Assembly (NCBI RefSeq): GCF_014203605.1
Contig: NZ_JACHJJ010000022.1
Coordinates: forward strand, 88,804-152,803
Source: Thiemannella venezuelensis
GTDB taxonomy: Bacteria; Actinomycetota; Actinomycetes; Streptosporangiales; Streptosporangiaceae
Direction: 5' to 3'
Length of the DNA: 64,000 nt
The notes below the pieces were generated by a model. That model did not search any database and had not been told where the DNA came from. It saw only the letters and a list, made by a program, of their open reading frames with translations. The position numbers and the translations under genes were made by a program. Positions 1 through 8,671 of this stretch are shown here, one piece after another; position 1 is the stretch's first letter, and each line of letters begins with the position of its first letter.

Positions 1-506
1 GCCACCCGGGCGTCAAGGGTGCCGCCGGTGAGGACCCCTTCGAGGCGGCGGGTCATCGTCGCAGCATCGGCCGCCTCCTGCGAACCTGTGAGGAGGGCTG
101 CTCCGGTCAGACCGGTGAGCCCGGCGAGAAACCGGCGTCGCTCCACGGCGTCATCCTCCCCTGCCAGGTGAGCCTCAACACTAACGGGCGGCGTCGCGGA
201 GGGGGAATGAACGCTCCGATCCTTCGGCGGATTCCCACCGGAAGGCAGGGAGGAAAGACCCAGCCACGACGGTGGGATGTCGAGTGCCCGAGCGAGGACA
301 CGGAGTGTGGTGATGTCGTCCAGCGCTTGATGCCCGGTCTCCAAACGGGAGATCGTCGCAGCCGAATAACCCGCACGGGCGCCAAGCTGCTGCTGCGTCC
401 ATCCCCGCTCCCGGCGGGCGAGCCGCACCACTTGCCCGTAGTCGTGTACGGCTGTCGCCTCACGCATCCGGGATCGGTACATACCCGGTTCTCGCGTCTC
501 CGTCAT
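1..506 (-). CDS. XRE-family transcriptional regulator, 3'-truncated by window edge
   Basis: An open frame runs from an ATG at 506 to the left edge without a stop, so only the first 168 residues are visible. Residues ~25-80 form a Cro/CI helix-turn-helix (WTQQQLGARAG, then SAATISRLETG). Residues 121-140 read VERRRFLAGLTG followed by an Ala/Leu stretch, the same HTH-to-C-terminal junction seen in the XRE-TPR protein at 26757-28115 (VERRKFLLDS). A TPR-type C-terminus is therefore likely beyond the edge (inference). It is divergent from the anti-sigma-like ATPase at 710; actinobacteria often pair XRE regulators with such ATPases. A second in-frame Met lies 8 codons in. The base composition looks somewhat less GC-rich than the neighbours. 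Confidence 0.8.
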   Translation of the reverse strand, partial: MTETREPGMYRSRMREATAVHDYGQVVRLARRERGWTQQQLGARAGYSAATISRLETGHQALDDITTLRVLARALDIPPSWLGLSSLPSGGNPPKDRSVHSPSATPPVSVEAHLAGEDDAVERRRFLAGLTGLTGAALLTGSQEAADAATMTRRLEGVLTGGTLDARV

Positions 507-709
507 GGGCCACCTGATCCGGAGAGGGTCTTCATGTAAATGAATCGTCACGCTGCGCTCAAGTCAACGGGATGACATGCATATCGACCAGCCGGATTTG
601 CAGGGTCCGCAAAGGATCTTTCACAGCTCGTACGGCCGCCGCCTTTCCGTCGCGACATGAGCTGTCGTGGAGGAAACGCCGGAACTCACAGAGCCGAAGG
701 GGCATCCCC

Positions 710-1222
710 ATGGCCGACACCGATCGCCGACCGCCTGCAATCGCCTGCTCGATCGAACCTCCCGGCAGTACAGCCGGCGACATCCCTCCCCGGGAACTGG
801 TCGAGGCCACTGTGACCCTCCGGCCGGGAGGCATGGTCTGGCGGCGGACCTTCCTCGGACGGCTGGACCAGGTCCCACCGGCCCGCCACTTCGTCCGTTT
901 CCTCCTCGCGGACTCCCCCTGGCGGGACGATGCGGAGTCGGTCGTCTCCGAACTCGCCTGCAACGCCCTGCGGCACACCAGCAGCGGACAGCCCCACGGC
1001 TCGTTCATCGTCGAGGTCGTCCGCAAGGCGGCCACCATCCGCGTCACCGTCTACGACTGCGGCTGGGGCGGCATACCTACATTCAAACGCAACTCTGGAA
1101 GCCTCGACGAGAGTGGCCGGGGCCTCCTGACCGTGGCCGCGCTGGCCACCAAAGTCGGCTACCGGGGCACCCGGGCCGTCGGCCACGCCGTGTGGGCGCA
1201 GTTCGACCTTGGATCTTCATGA
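710..1222 (+). CDS. ATP-binding protein, anti-sigma factor-like (HATPase_c_2)
   Basis: A 170-residue GHKL ATPase domain of the RsbW/SpoIIAB-like type common in actinobacteria. An N-box-like SELACNALRHT is followed by a G1-like DCGWGG and a G2-like GRGLLTVAAL. No HTH, membrane or receiver segment is present, so a role as a soluble anti-sigma or partner-switch kinase is likely (family knowledge; partner unknown). The ATG at 710 is chosen because GAAGGGG precedes it at good spacing and the upstream in-frame residues look non-coding. The divergent XRE gene to the left suggests an XRE plus ATPase regulatory pair. Confidence 0.8.
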   Translation: MADTDRRPPAIACSIEPPGSTAGDIPPRELVEATVTLRPGGMVWRRTFLGRLDQVPPARHFVRFLLADSPWRDDAESVVSELACNALRHTSSGQPHGSFIVEVVRKAATIRVTVYDCGWGGIPTFKRNSGSLDESGRGLLTVAALATKVGYRGTRAVGHAVWAQFDLGSS

Positions 1223-1335
1223 CTTCACGACTCCCGCAGACGTCTCATCGGATTCTCACACGGGCAACAGGGAGGTCTCATCCGGTGCGCCGAACATCAG
1301 TGCAGGTCAACAGACCACACTGATGAAGGAGCACC

Positions 1336-1890
1336 ATGAACCGCACCAAGCGTCTCGCTGTCATCGCCGGTCTCGGCGCCGCCGTCGCGGGCGGGCTGGT
1401 CGTCCCCGCGGCCGCCTGGGCCGCCGACCCGACCCCCTCCGCGTCCTCCTCGGCCACCTCCGGGACCACGGCCGACACCGGAGAGCGGGGCCCGCGCGGC
1501 GGCCACGGCGGCCGGGGCCTGCACGCCACCGAACTCGCCAAGGCCCTCGGCATCGACGAGGCCAAGGTCACCGCGGCCCTGCGGGAGCTCCGCGAGAGCG
1601 GCGGCACCGACCGGCCCGCCAAGGACGGCCAGCCGCCCACCGAGGCGGAGCGCGAGGCCGCCCGGCAGAAGATGGCCGAGGCTCTGGCCGCCAAGCTCGG
1701 CGTCACCGCCGACAAGATCACCTCGGCCCTGAACGCCCTGCAGCAGCAGCGCGCCGCCAAGGCCGAGGCCGCGCTGAGCGAGCGGCTCAAGACGGCCGTC
1801 ACCGCCGGCACGCTCACCCAGGCCGAGGCCGACGCCGTACTCAAGGCCCATAAGGCGGGCCTGCTCGGCGGCGGCCGCGGAGCGCACTGA
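1336..1890 (+). CDS. Secreted Ala-rich protein with two short helical repeats
   Basis: 184 residues. An N-terminal signal peptide (basic MNRTKR, then a hydrophobic core ending in AAAWA) is followed by a Ser/Thr/Pro-rich spacer and a GGHGGRG stretch. Two related helical units follow, LAKALGIDEAKVTAALREL and LAAKLGVTADKITSALNAL, and then a third helix-rich segment with TLTQAEADAVLKAHKAG. The units resemble small helix-turn-helix folds, but I do not recognise a named family. A strong Shine-Dalgarno sequence (GAAGGAG) sits before the ATG. It is probably exported; its function is unknown. A long inverted repeat lies 25 bp past the stop. Confidence 0.75.
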   Translation: MNRTKRLAVIAGLGAAVAGGLVVPAAAWAADPTPSASSSATSGTTADTGERGPRGGHGGRGLHATELAKALGIDEAKVTAALRELRESGGTDRPAKDGQPPTEAEREAARQKMAEALAAKLGVTADKITSALNALQQQRAAKAEAALSERLKTAVTAGTLTQAEADAVLKAHKAGLLGGGRGAH

Positions 1891-1914
1891 CACACGCCCC
1901 TCCGTCCACACCAA

Positions 1915-1988
1915 ATGAAGATCGTTTGGTGAGAAATGCACGTCGAACCGGCCTCGGAGACGCGAACTTCTCATCAAACGATCTTCAT
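1915..1988. repeat. 21-bp inverted repeat with 32-nt loop
   Basis: The left arm (1915-1935) and right arm (1968-1988) match 20 of 21 positions, and the one mismatch becomes a G-U pair in RNA. It starts 25 bp after the preceding stop codon, so a transcript-end hairpin is the simplest reading. There is no U-run after the right arm, so it is not a classical terminator. Confidence 0.7.
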
Positions 1989-2043
1989 GAGCGGGAGAGC
2001 GCGGCCCGGCGCGCCCTTGCCTCGTGCGGCACGTCACGCCCGC

Positions 2044-2097
2044 CCGGTGCCGGTGCCGGTGCCGGTGCCGGTGCCGGTGCCGGTGCCGGTGCCGGTA
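2044..2097. repeat. Hexanucleotide tandem repeat (CCGGTG)x9
   Basis: Eight exact CCGGTG units and a final CCGGTA lie between the inverted repeat and the next gene. This is a simple-sequence tract likely to change copy number by slippage. It lies about 90 bp before the ATG at 2186, so it could alter promoter spacing (inference). Confidence 0.9.
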
Positions 2098-2185
2098 ACA
2101 AGTGTGTTCCGGGACGTACCCGCTGTTGCCTTGTTCGGACATTCGCCTCTATAACCCTCTTTTCAGCAACAAACAGGGGGACGTG

Positions 2186-2701
2186 ATGCGGGGACAAGAG
2201 AAGCGGCGCGGGACCGTGCGTGCGGTCACGGCCGCGCTCGCCGGAGCCCTGGTCGCGGGAGCGGTCGTCGGAGCCGTGGCCCGGCTGCTGATGAGCGGCG
2301 TCCTACTCGCCGCCGACCTGCCGGTCTCCTTCTCGGCGGGCGGAACGGCGGCGGTTCTCGTCGCCTTCGCCGTGCTCGCCGTACCGGCCGCCGCGACCGC
2401 GACCGCACGCCCCGCGATCAGGCGCGCGGGACGGTGGGCGACGGCGGCCGTGACCGGGTGGGGTTCCGCACGGACCGGACTCAGCGACGCCAAGGTGCTG
2501 CTGCTGGCGGACGAGAGCCGGCTGGCGGTCGTCGCAGGGGTGATCGCGGCCTTCGCGGTGGCGGTGGCGGCCCACGGGCGGCTCGCGCAGTACGCGGCAC
2601 GCCGCCTCGCAGGCCCGCCCGCGACCGCCGGGGATCCTGCCGGAGGGGACGCGACCGGAGGGGACGCGGCTCCGCTCGCCGCGACCGCCCCGGCGTCCTG
2701 A
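2186..2701 (+). CDS. Small integral membrane protein, unknown function
   Basis: 171 residues from the ATG at 2186, which has AGGGGG just upstream; a GTG three bases earlier is possible. A basic cytoplasmic start (MRGQEKRRG) is followed by three hydrophobic segments (around residues 14-36, 44-66 and 108-128), then a charged stretch and an Ala/Gly/Asp-rich tail with GDPAGGDATGGD. I do not recognise a family. It stands alone, with the B3/B4-domain gene following 76 bp later on the same strand. Confidence 0.65.
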   Translation: MRGQEKRRGTVRAVTAALAGALVAGAVVGAVARLLMSGVLLAADLPVSFSAGGTAAVLVAFAVLAVPAAATATARPAIRRAGRWATAAVTGWGSARTGLSDAKVLLLADESRLAVVAGVIAAFAVAVAAHGRLAQYAARRLAGPPATAGDPAGGDATGGDAAPLAATAPAS

Positions 2702-2764
2702 GGCCGCCGGGTCCGTCGTACCCCCCGGGCGGAGAGGCGCGCCGGTGCGGCGCCGGGGGAGCCA

Positions 2765-2770
2765 TAAACT
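2765..2770 (+). promoter_or_regulatory. -10 box TAAACT, leaderless promoter
   Basis: TAAACT ends 7 nt before the GTG at 2778 and no Shine-Dalgarno sequence is present, so transcription should begin at or next to the start codon. Confidence 0.55.
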
Positions 2771-2777
2771 GGCGCCC

Positions 2778-3443
2778 GTGATCGAGGACATCTGGGTGGA
2801 CGCCGCCGTCGCCGAGCTGAGGCCGGACTTCGCGGTGCTGGCCATGGGCGTGTACGGCCTGCGCAACGGGCCGACGGACGACAGGTCCCGGGCCTGGCTG
2901 GCCGAGGCGGCGGAGAAGGCGGTGACGGCCGAGGACCCGAAGGTCGAGGCGTGGCGGGAGGCCTACCGGGCGTTCGGCGCCAAGCCGCAGCGGACCCGGC
3001 CGTCGGTGGACGCGCTGGTGCGGCGGATGCCGCTGCCGGAGATCAACCTGGTGGTCGACGCCTACAACACGATCAGCGTCCGGCACGGGCTGCCGATCGG
3101 GGGCGAGGACCTGGCCCACTACGCGGGCGCGGCCAGGCTGGTCCGGGCGGCCGGGGACGAGCCGTTCGAGGTCGTCGAGAGGGGCGAGCCCGCGATCGAC
3201 CACCCGGAGCGCGGCGAGGTGGTCTGGCGCGACGACCGGGGCGTCACCTGCCGCCGGTGGAACTGGCGGCAGTGCGTGCGGACCCGGATCACCGAGGAGA
3301 CCGTGGACGCGCTGTTCCTGCTGGAGCGGCTGGAGCCCATGTCCCTGGAGGAGCTGACGGCGGCCGGGGACGAGCTGGCCGCGCTGCTGGAGGAGATCAC
3401 GCCGGGCGTCCGGGTCGGGTCCCGACTCGTCACCGCCGGCTGA
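2778..3443 (+). CDS. B3/B4 tRNA-editing-domain protein (PheT-like)
   Basis: 221 residues. The sequence fits the stand-alone B3/B4 domain related to the editing module of phenylalanyl-tRNA synthetase beta. Supporting stretches are RPSVDALVRRMPLPEINLVV, DAYNTISVRHGLPIGGEDL, and the late RRWNWRQCVRTRITEETVDA. In this family such proteins are thought to bind or hydrolyse misacylated aminoacyl-tRNA or amino-acid-like ligands; the substrate here is unknown. GTG 2778 is chosen as the start because a TAAACT -10 box lies 7 nt upstream, giving a leaderless mRNA. The C-terminal Leu/Glu-rich helix is typical of the family. Confidence 0.75.
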   Translation: MIEDIWVDAAVAELRPDFAVLAMGVYGLRNGPTDDRSRAWLAEAAEKAVTAEDPKVEAWREAYRAFGAKPQRTRPSVDALVRRMPLPEINLVVDAYNTISVRHGLPIGGEDLAHYAGAARLVRAAGDEPFEVVERGEPAIDHPERGEVVWRDDRGVTCRRWNWRQCVRTRITEETVDALFLLERLEPMSLEELTAAGDELAALLEEITPGVRVGSRLVTAG

Positions 3444-3736
3444 GCGGCCGCCGGCCCGGGCGGACACGAACCGCCCGGACGTGCACGGATACGGCGTCTG
3501 CGCCCCGCGGGACGCCGGCCCGTCACCGCCGGGACGGGCCGGAGAGGCCTCTCCCGGTCCTCACAATCCGCAGACTTAATGTGTGATGAGCGTGTGATTG
3601 CTCACCTTCGACCGGAGGGGGAATGGCCGCCACCTCGGGGCGAACCCCCGGGGGGTGACCGTTTTACCGCCTTCTGGGAGGATCGTCTACGGGCCTGCGG
3701 CTAGATGGGCGCAGGCCCAGGTCCAGGAGAGTAGCC
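3444..3736. other. kgd upstream region
   Basis: About 290 bp with no gene. It holds a G/C-rich tract (3640s), a 9-bp-stem hairpin at 3691-3718 and the kgd ribosome binding site AGGAGAG at 3725-3731. TGTGA and TCAC halves at 3593-3605 are 4 nt apart, not the 6 expected of a CRP box. Confidence 0.5.
3691..3718 (+). promoter_or_regulatory. 5' UTR hairpin before kgd
   Basis: GGGCCTGCG (3691-3699) pairs with CGCAGGCCC (3710-3718) across a 10-nt loop. It lies 6 nt before the kgd Shine-Dalgarno sequence, so it could influence translation, or be a remnant of an upstream terminator. Confidence 0.45.
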
Positions 3737-6700
3737 TTGGACCGGTTCTCCATCATCAACGCCGATCTGCGGAAGAGGGCGATTTCCGCCGTGTCGTCTG
3801 AGTCGTCGCGGACAAACCCGCTGGCAGCCTTTGGTCAAAACGAATGGCTTGTCGACGAGCTGTACCAGAAGTACCTCCAGGATCCCGAGTCCGTGGACCG
3901 TGCCTGGTGGAACTTCTTCGCTGACTACACCCCCGATTCCGGGTCCGGCAGAGCCGCGGCCCAGGGAGCGGCCACCGCCGCGCCCCCGACACCCGCCACG
4001 GCCCCGGCAACTCCGGCCGCCGCGACGACCACCCCCACAGCGCCGAAGGCCGAGCCGGCCCCGGCGGCCAAGCCCAAGCAGGAGACGCAGTTGCCCGCCG
4101 GTGCCGAGGAAGTACGACTCCGTGGCGCGGCCGCCAGGACGGCGGCCAACATGGAGGCCAGCCTCGTGGTCCCGACGGCGACCAGCGTGCGCGCCGTCCC
4201 GGCGAAGCTGCTCATCGACAACCGCATCGTGATCAACAACCACCTGTCCCGCGGCCGCGGCGGCAAGGTGTCGTTCACGCACCTCATCGGGTTCGCGGTC
4301 GTCAAGGCCGTCAAGGCCCTGCCCGACATGAACCACTCCTACGCCGAGGTCGACGGCAAGCCGGTGCTGGTCAAGCCCGAGCACGTCAACCTCGGCCTGG
4401 CCATCGACATCCAGAAGGGCGACACCCGCCAGCTCCTGGTCCCGTCGATCAAGGCCTGCGAGGAGATGGACTTCCGCCAGTTCTGGGTCGCCTACGAGGA
4501 CGTCGTGCGCAAGGCGCGGGCGGGCAAGCTCGGCGTCGACGACTTCGCCGGCACCTCGATCTCGCTGACCAACCCGGGCACGATCGGCACCGTGCACTCG
4601 GTCCCGCGCCTGATGCAGGGCCAGGGCGCGATCATCGGCGTCGGCGCGATGGAGTACCCCGCCGAGTACCAGGGCGCCTCCCCCGACACGCTCTCCCGCC
4701 TGGCGGTGAGCAAGGTCATGACGCTCACCAGCACCTACGACCACCGGATCATCCAGGGCGCCCAGTCGGGCGACTTCCTGCGCCAGATCCACCGGCTGCT
4801 GCTGGGTGAGGACGGCTTCTACGACGAGATCTTCGAGGCGCTCCGGATCCCCTACGAGCCGGTCCGCTGGGTCCAGGACATCTCGACCACGCACGACGAC
4901 GACGTGGCCAAGTCCGCCCGGGTCATCGAGCTGATCCACGCCTACCGGGTCCGCGGCCACCTGATGGCCGACACCGACCCGCTCGAGTACAAGCAGCGCA
5001 AGCACCCCGACCTCGACATCAAGTCGCACGGGCTGACCCTGTGGGACCTGGAGCGCGAGTTCGCCACCGGCGGCTTCGGCGGCAAGCCGCTCATGAAGCT
5101 GCGCGAGATCCTCGGCGTGCTGCGCGACTCCTACTGCCGCACCATCGGCGTCGAGTACATGCACATGCAGAACCCCGAGGAGCGCGCCTGGATCCAGGCG
5201 CGGGTGGAGCGCCCGTACGACAAGCCCGCCCGCGAGGAGCAGCTGCGCGTCCTGGAGCGGCTCAACACCGCCGAGGCGTTCGAGACGTTCCTGCAGACGA
5301 AGTTCGTCGGCCAGAAGCGCTTCTCGCTGGAGGGCGGCGAGTCGCTGATCCCGCTGCTCGACTCGGTGCTCTGCGCCGCCGCGCAGGACCAGCTCGACGA
5401 GGCCGTCATCGGCATGGCCCACCGCGGCCGGCTCAACGCGCTGGCCAACATCGTGGGCAAGTCCTACGGCCAGATCTTCGGCGAGTTCGAGGGCAACATC
5501 GACCCGCGCAGCTCGCACGGGTCCGGCGACGTCAAGTACCACCTGGGCGCCACCGGCGACTTCGCCTCGCCGAACGGCGCCAAGATCAAGGCCTCGATCG
5601 TGGCCAACCCCTCCCACCTGGAGACGGTCGACCCGGTCCTGGAGGGCGTGGTCCGCGCCAAGCAGGACCTGCTGGAGCGCGGCGAGGAGGGCTTCTCCGT
5701 CCTGCCCGTGCTCGTGCACGGCGACGCGGCCTTCGCCGGCCAGGGCGTGGTGGCCGAGACGCTGAACCTCTCCCAGCTGCGCGGCTACCGCACCGGCGGC
5801 ACCGTGCACATCGTGGTCAACAACCAGGTCGGCTTCACCACCTCGCCGGCCTCCTCGCGCAGCTCGGTCTACGCCACCGACGTGGCCCGGATGATCCAGG
5901 CCCCGATCTTCCACGTCAACGGGGACGACCCCGAGGCCGTGGTCCGGGTGGGCCGGCTGGCGTTCGAGTACCGCCAGGCGTTCCGCAAGGACGTCGTGAT
6001 CGACCTGATCTGCTACCGGCGCCGCGGCCACAACGAGGCCGACAACCCGAGCTTCACCCAGCCGCTGATGTACGACCTGATCGACGCCAAGCGCTCCACC
6101 CGCAAGCTCTACACCGAGGCGCTGATCGGCCGGGGCGACATCACGGTGGAGGAGGCCGAGAGCGCGCTCCGCGACTACCAGGCCAAGCTGGAGAACGCCT
6201 TCGCCGAGACCCGCGAGGCGCTCAGGGAGCCGACCGGCGAGTTCGCCCGCCCGGTCGACCTGGAGGCCATCCCGTGGTCGCACGCGGACACGCCGACCGG
6301 GATCTCCGAGGAGACCGTCAAGCGGATCGTCGACACCCAGCTCAACCTGCCGGAGGGCTTCACCGTCCACCCGCGCCTGCTCCCGGTGATCCAGCGCCGC
6401 GGCCAGATGGTCGCCGAGGACCGCGTCGACTGGGGCATGGGCGAGACCCTGGCCTTCGGCTCGCTGCTGATCGACGGCCACCCGGTCCGCCTGGTCGGCC
6501 AGGACTCCCGGCGCGGCACCTTCGTCCAGCGGCACGCCGTGCTGGTGGACCGGGTCACCGGCGCCGAGCACACCCCGCTCAAGACCTTCAACGAGGGCAC
6601 CACGAAGTTCTACGTCTACGACTCGCTGCTGAGCGAGTACGCCGCGCTCGGCTTCGAGTACGGCTACAGCGTGGAGCGCCCCGAGGCCCTGGTCTGCTGG

Positions 6701-7453
6701 GAGGCGCAGTTCGGCGACTTCGTCAACGGCGCCCAGTCCGTCATCGACGAGTACATCACCGCGGGCGAGCAGAAGTGGGGCCAGCGCTCCGGCGTCACCC
6801 TGCTGCTGCCGCACGGCTACGAGGGCCAGGGCCCCGACCACTCCTCGGCCCGCATCGAGCGCTTCCTGCAGATGTGCGCCCAGGACAACATGACCGTGGC
6901 CCAGCCGACCCTGCCGGCCAACTACTTCCACCTGCTGCGCTGGCAGACGAAGTCGAACCGGCACCGCCCGCTGGTGGTCTTCACGCCCAAGTCGCTGCTG
7001 CGGCACAAGGCGGCGGTCTCGGCGGTCTCCGAGTTCACCTCGGGCTCGTTCCGCCCGGTGCTCGGCGACACCACGGTGAACCCGGCCGAGGTCCGCAGGG
7101 TCGTGCTCTGCTCCGGCAAGGTCTACTACGACCTCGCCGCGGCCCGCGAGAAGCTGGGCCGTACCGACGTGGCGATCGTCCGGCTGGAGCGGCTCTACCC
7201 GTTCCCGGCCAACCCGCTCGCCGCGGAGCTGGCCCGGTACGGCGAGGGCGTCGAGCTGGTCTGGGCGCAGGACGAGCCGGCCAACATGGGCCCGTGGCCG
7301 TTCCTGACCCTCAAGATGGCCGAGAAGCCAGACACGTTCGGCGGCCGGCCGGTCAGGCGGGTCTCCCGCAAGGCCAACTCGTCCCCGGCGACCGGCTCGC
7401 ACGCCACGCACGAGGCCGAGCTGAACCAGATCCTCGACGAGGTCTACTCCTGA
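3737..7453 (+). CDS. kgd: Multifunctional 2-oxoglutarate metabolism enzyme (Kgd, E2-E1 fusion)
   Basis: 1238 residues, the usual length for the actinobacterial Kgd/OdhA fusion acting on 2-oxoglutarate in the TCA cycle. The order is: an N-terminal helix [18 protein letters not shown], an Ala/Pro/Thr linker (~65-125), an E2-type acyltransferase domain (~135-370, His336 in [10 protein letters not shown]), then the E1 part (~385-1238). The E1 part has the ThDP motif GDAAFAGQG (Asp663) to NNQVGF, and [16 protein letters not shown]. No lipoyl domain is present, as is normal for this family. TTG 3737 has a strong AGGAGAG Shine-Dalgarno sequence 5 nt upstream. GTG 3791 ([10 protein letters not shown]) matches the usual N-terminus of relatives and may be the true start. 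Confidence 0.95.
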   Translation: MDRFSIINADLRKRAISAVSSESSRTNPLAAFGQNEWLVDELYQKYLQDPESVDRAWWNFFADYTPDSGSGRAAAQGAATAAPPTPATAPATPAAATTTPTAPKAEPAPAAKPKQETQLPAGAEEVRLRGAAARTAANMEASLVVPTATSVRAVPAKLLIDNRIVINNHLSRGRGGKVSFTHLIGFAVVKAVKALPDMNHSYAEVDGKPVLVKPEHVNLGLAIDIQKGDTRQLLVPSIKACEEMDFRQFWVAYEDVVRKARAGKLGVDDFAGTSISLTNPGTIGTVHSVPRLMQGQGAIIGVGAMEYPAEYQGASPDTLSRLAVSKVMTLTSTYDHRIIQGAQSGDFLRQIHRLLLGEDGFYDEIFEALRIPYEPVRWVQDISTTHDDDVAKSARVIELIHAYRVRGHLMADTDPLEYKQRKHPDLDIKSHGLTLWDLEREFATGGFGGKPLMKLREILGVLRDSYCRTIGVEYMHMQNPEERAWIQARVERPYDKPAREEQLRVLERLNTAEAFETFLQTKFVGQKRFSLEGGESLIPLLDSVLCAAAQDQLDEAVIGMAHRGRLNALANIVGKSYGQIFGEFEGNIDPRSSHGSGDVKYHLGATGDFASPNGAKIKASIVANPSHLETVDPVLEGVVRAKQDLLERGEEGFSVLPVLVHGDAAFAGQGVVAETLNLSQLRGYRTGGTVHIVVNNQVGFTTSPASSRSSVYATDVARMIQAPIFHVNGDDPEAVVRVGRLAFEYRQAFRKDVVIDLICYRRRGHNEADNPSFTQPLMYDLIDAKRSTRKLYTEALIGRGDITVEEAESALRDYQAKLENAFAETREALREPTGEFARPVDLEAIPWSHADTPTGISEETVKRIVDTQLNLPEGFTVHPRLLPVIQRRGQMVAEDRVDWGMGETLAFGSLLIDGHPVRLVGQDSRRGTFVQRHAVLVDRVTGAEHTPLKTFNEGTTKFYVYDSLLSEYAALGFEYGYSVERPEALVCWEAQFGDFVNGAQSVIDEYITAGEQKWGQRSGVTLLLPHGYEGQGPDHSSARIERFLQMCAQDNMTVAQPTLPANYFHLLRWQTKSNRHRPLVVFTPKSLLRHKAAVSAVSEFTSGSFRPVLGDTTVNPAEVRRVVLCSGKVYYDLAAAREKLGRTDVAIVRLERLYPFPANPLAAELARYGEGVELVWAQDEPANMGPWPFLTLKMAEKPDTFGGRPVRRVSRKANSSPATGSHATHEAELNQILDEVYS

Positions 7454-7474
7454 TCACCGTCTGATCACCGTCGT

Positions 7475-7512
7475 CGGAGGTCCCCCGCAGGAACGCCTGT
7501 GGGGGACCTCCG
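7475..7512 (+). terminator. kgd: kgd terminator hairpin
   Basis: A 17-bp stem (CGGAGGTCCCCCGCAGG against CCTGTGGGGGACCTCCG, one G-U pair) with a 4-nt loop lies 22 bp after the kgd stop. There is no long U-tract. Confidence 0.8.
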
Positions 7513-7557
7513 CGTTACAGAACACGAGCACCAGAGAATTTCACGGCAGGGAGAACG

Positions 7558-7734
7558 ATGTACTTCACCGACCGGGGTATCGAGGAACTGGTCACCCGCC
7601 GCGGCGAGGAGGAGGTCGGCATCGCCTGGCTGGCCGAGCGGCTGCGCGAGTTCGTGGACCTGAACCCCGAGTTCGAGACCCCCGTGGAGCGGCTGGCCAC
7701 CTGGCTGGCCCGGCTCGACGACGAGGACGAGTGA
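7558..7734 (+). CDS. DUF6104-type small acidic protein
   Basis: 58 residues: MYFTDRGIEELVTRRG, then a WLAERLREFVDLNPEFETP core and a C-terminal WLARLDDEDE. The sequence matches a small conserved actinobacterial protein that I recall as DUF6104, with no known function. The ATG at 7558 follows GCAGGGAG at good spacing. It sits alone between the kgd terminator and the PadR-type operator. A small helical, acidic, cytoplasmic protein is all the sequence shows. Confidence 0.8.
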   Translation: MYFTDRGIEELVTRRGEEEVGIAWLAERLREFVDLNPEFETPVERLATWLARLDDEDE

Positions 7735-7747
7735 CCCGGGACCCGCA

Positions 7748-7794
7748 TAACACGACATATCTTGACCATCCCCTCAACGCGACATATCGTGTTA
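7748..7794 (+). promoter_or_regulatory. Inverted-repeat operator, likely PadR site
   Basis: TAACACGACATATC (7748-7761) and GACATATCGTGTTA (7781-7794) form an inverted repeat with 12 of 14 positions matching. Each arm also carries CGACATATC, which is itself nearly palindromic. It lies 19 bp before the DUF4097-padR operon, so autoregulation by the PadR protein is likely (inference). Confidence 0.65.
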
Positions 7795-7813
7795 CCAGAG
7801 GGAGGTCGCAGAC

Positions 7814-8671
7814 ATGCGTCAATGGACCATCGACAAACCCGAGCAGCTCACCTTCGGCGCGGTGCGCAGGCTGAACGTCCGGATCGTGGCGGGCAGGCTC
7901 GCCGTGCTGGCCAGTGAGGGACCGCCCGGCCTGGAGGTCACCGAGGTCGGCGACCCGCCCCTCCTGGTGACCCACGAGGAGGACGGCACGCTCACGGTCA
8001 CCTACAAGGACCTGACCTGGGAGGGCCTGCTCGGCTGGCTCCGCCCCGGGCGCCGGAGGGCCACGCTCACGCTGACCGTGCCGAAGGACTGCCCGGTCAG
8101 CGCCGGGGTGGTCTCCGCCTCGGCCGTGGTCGCCGGGTTCGAGACCCGCACCTCGGTCAGGAGCGTCTCCGGCGGGATCGTGCTCGACGGGGTGAGCGGC
8201 GAGGTGCAGGCCGACACCGTCTCCGGCGCCGTGGAGAGCCGCGGCCTGGTCGGCGACCTGTCGTTCAAGAGCGTCTCCGGTGAGCTGACCGTGGCCCGCG
8301 GCACACCCCGCCGGCTGAAGGCCACCACCGTCTCCGGCCGGATCACCGCCGACCTGGAGCTCCCCCCGACCGGGCACGTCACGCTGAACAGCGTCTCGGG
8401 CGAGATCGTGGTACGGCTCCCGCACGAGGTCGCGGCGGACGTGGCGATCCGTTCCACCTCGGGCAGGATCGGCACGGGCTTCTCCGAGCTCGACCACGCG
8501 AGCCAGCCCGGGCTGAAGACCGTGTCCGGACGGATCGGCGGAGGCATGGCCTCGTTGACGGCCACCACCGTCTCCGCCGACGTCACACTGCTGAAAGGAG
8601 AACCGGGGATGGACCAGCGGACCGGTGAGGAGCCGCGCGGCACGGCGCCGGCGGACGGGGAGGCGTCATGA
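7814..8671 (+). CDS. DUF4097 beta-repeat protein
   Basis: 285 residues, mostly repeated beta units built around VSG and TVSG (SVSGGIVLDGVSGE, DTVSGAVESRG, KSVSGELTV, TTVSGRITADL, NSVSGEIVV and more), as in the DUF4097 beta-helix-like family. There is no signal peptide or membrane segment, so it is cytoplasmic as written. The stop overlaps the start of padR by four bases (ATGA), so the two are translationally coupled. AGGGAGG precedes the ATG. The pairing of DUF4097 with PadR recurs in actinobacteria. Function is unknown; it may be a stress or envelope-linked protein. Confidence 0.8.
   Translation: MRQWTIDKPEQLTFGAVRRLNVRIVAGRLAVLASEGPPGLEVTEVGDPPLLVTHEEDGTLTVTYKDLTWEGLLGWLRPGRRRATLTLTVPKDCPVSAGVVSASAVVAGFETRTSVRSVSGGIVLDGVSGEVQADTVSGAVESRGLVGDLSFKSVSGELTVARGTPRRLKATTVSGRITADLELPPTGHVTLNSVSGEIVVRLPHEVAADVAIRSTSGRIGTGFSELDHASQPGLKTVSGRIGGGMASLTATTVSADVTLLKGEPGMDQRTGEEPRGTAPADGEAS

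Noticed and set aside
1211-1990. GATCTTCATGA occurring at 1211 and 1980 as a mobile-element boundary
   Set aside because: Only 10-11 bp match, with no other element feature between them.
3593-3605. TGTGATTGCTCAC upstream of kgd as a CRP site
   Set aside because: The half sites are 4 nt apart, not 6. Nearby TGTGA copies are direct repeats without a proper partner.
3701-7411. A 1236-codon open frame antisense to kgd
   Set aside because: It is the complement of a high-GC coding frame (Asp/Val/Leu/Arg/Gly-rich, no domain). kgd on the plus strand explains the region fully.
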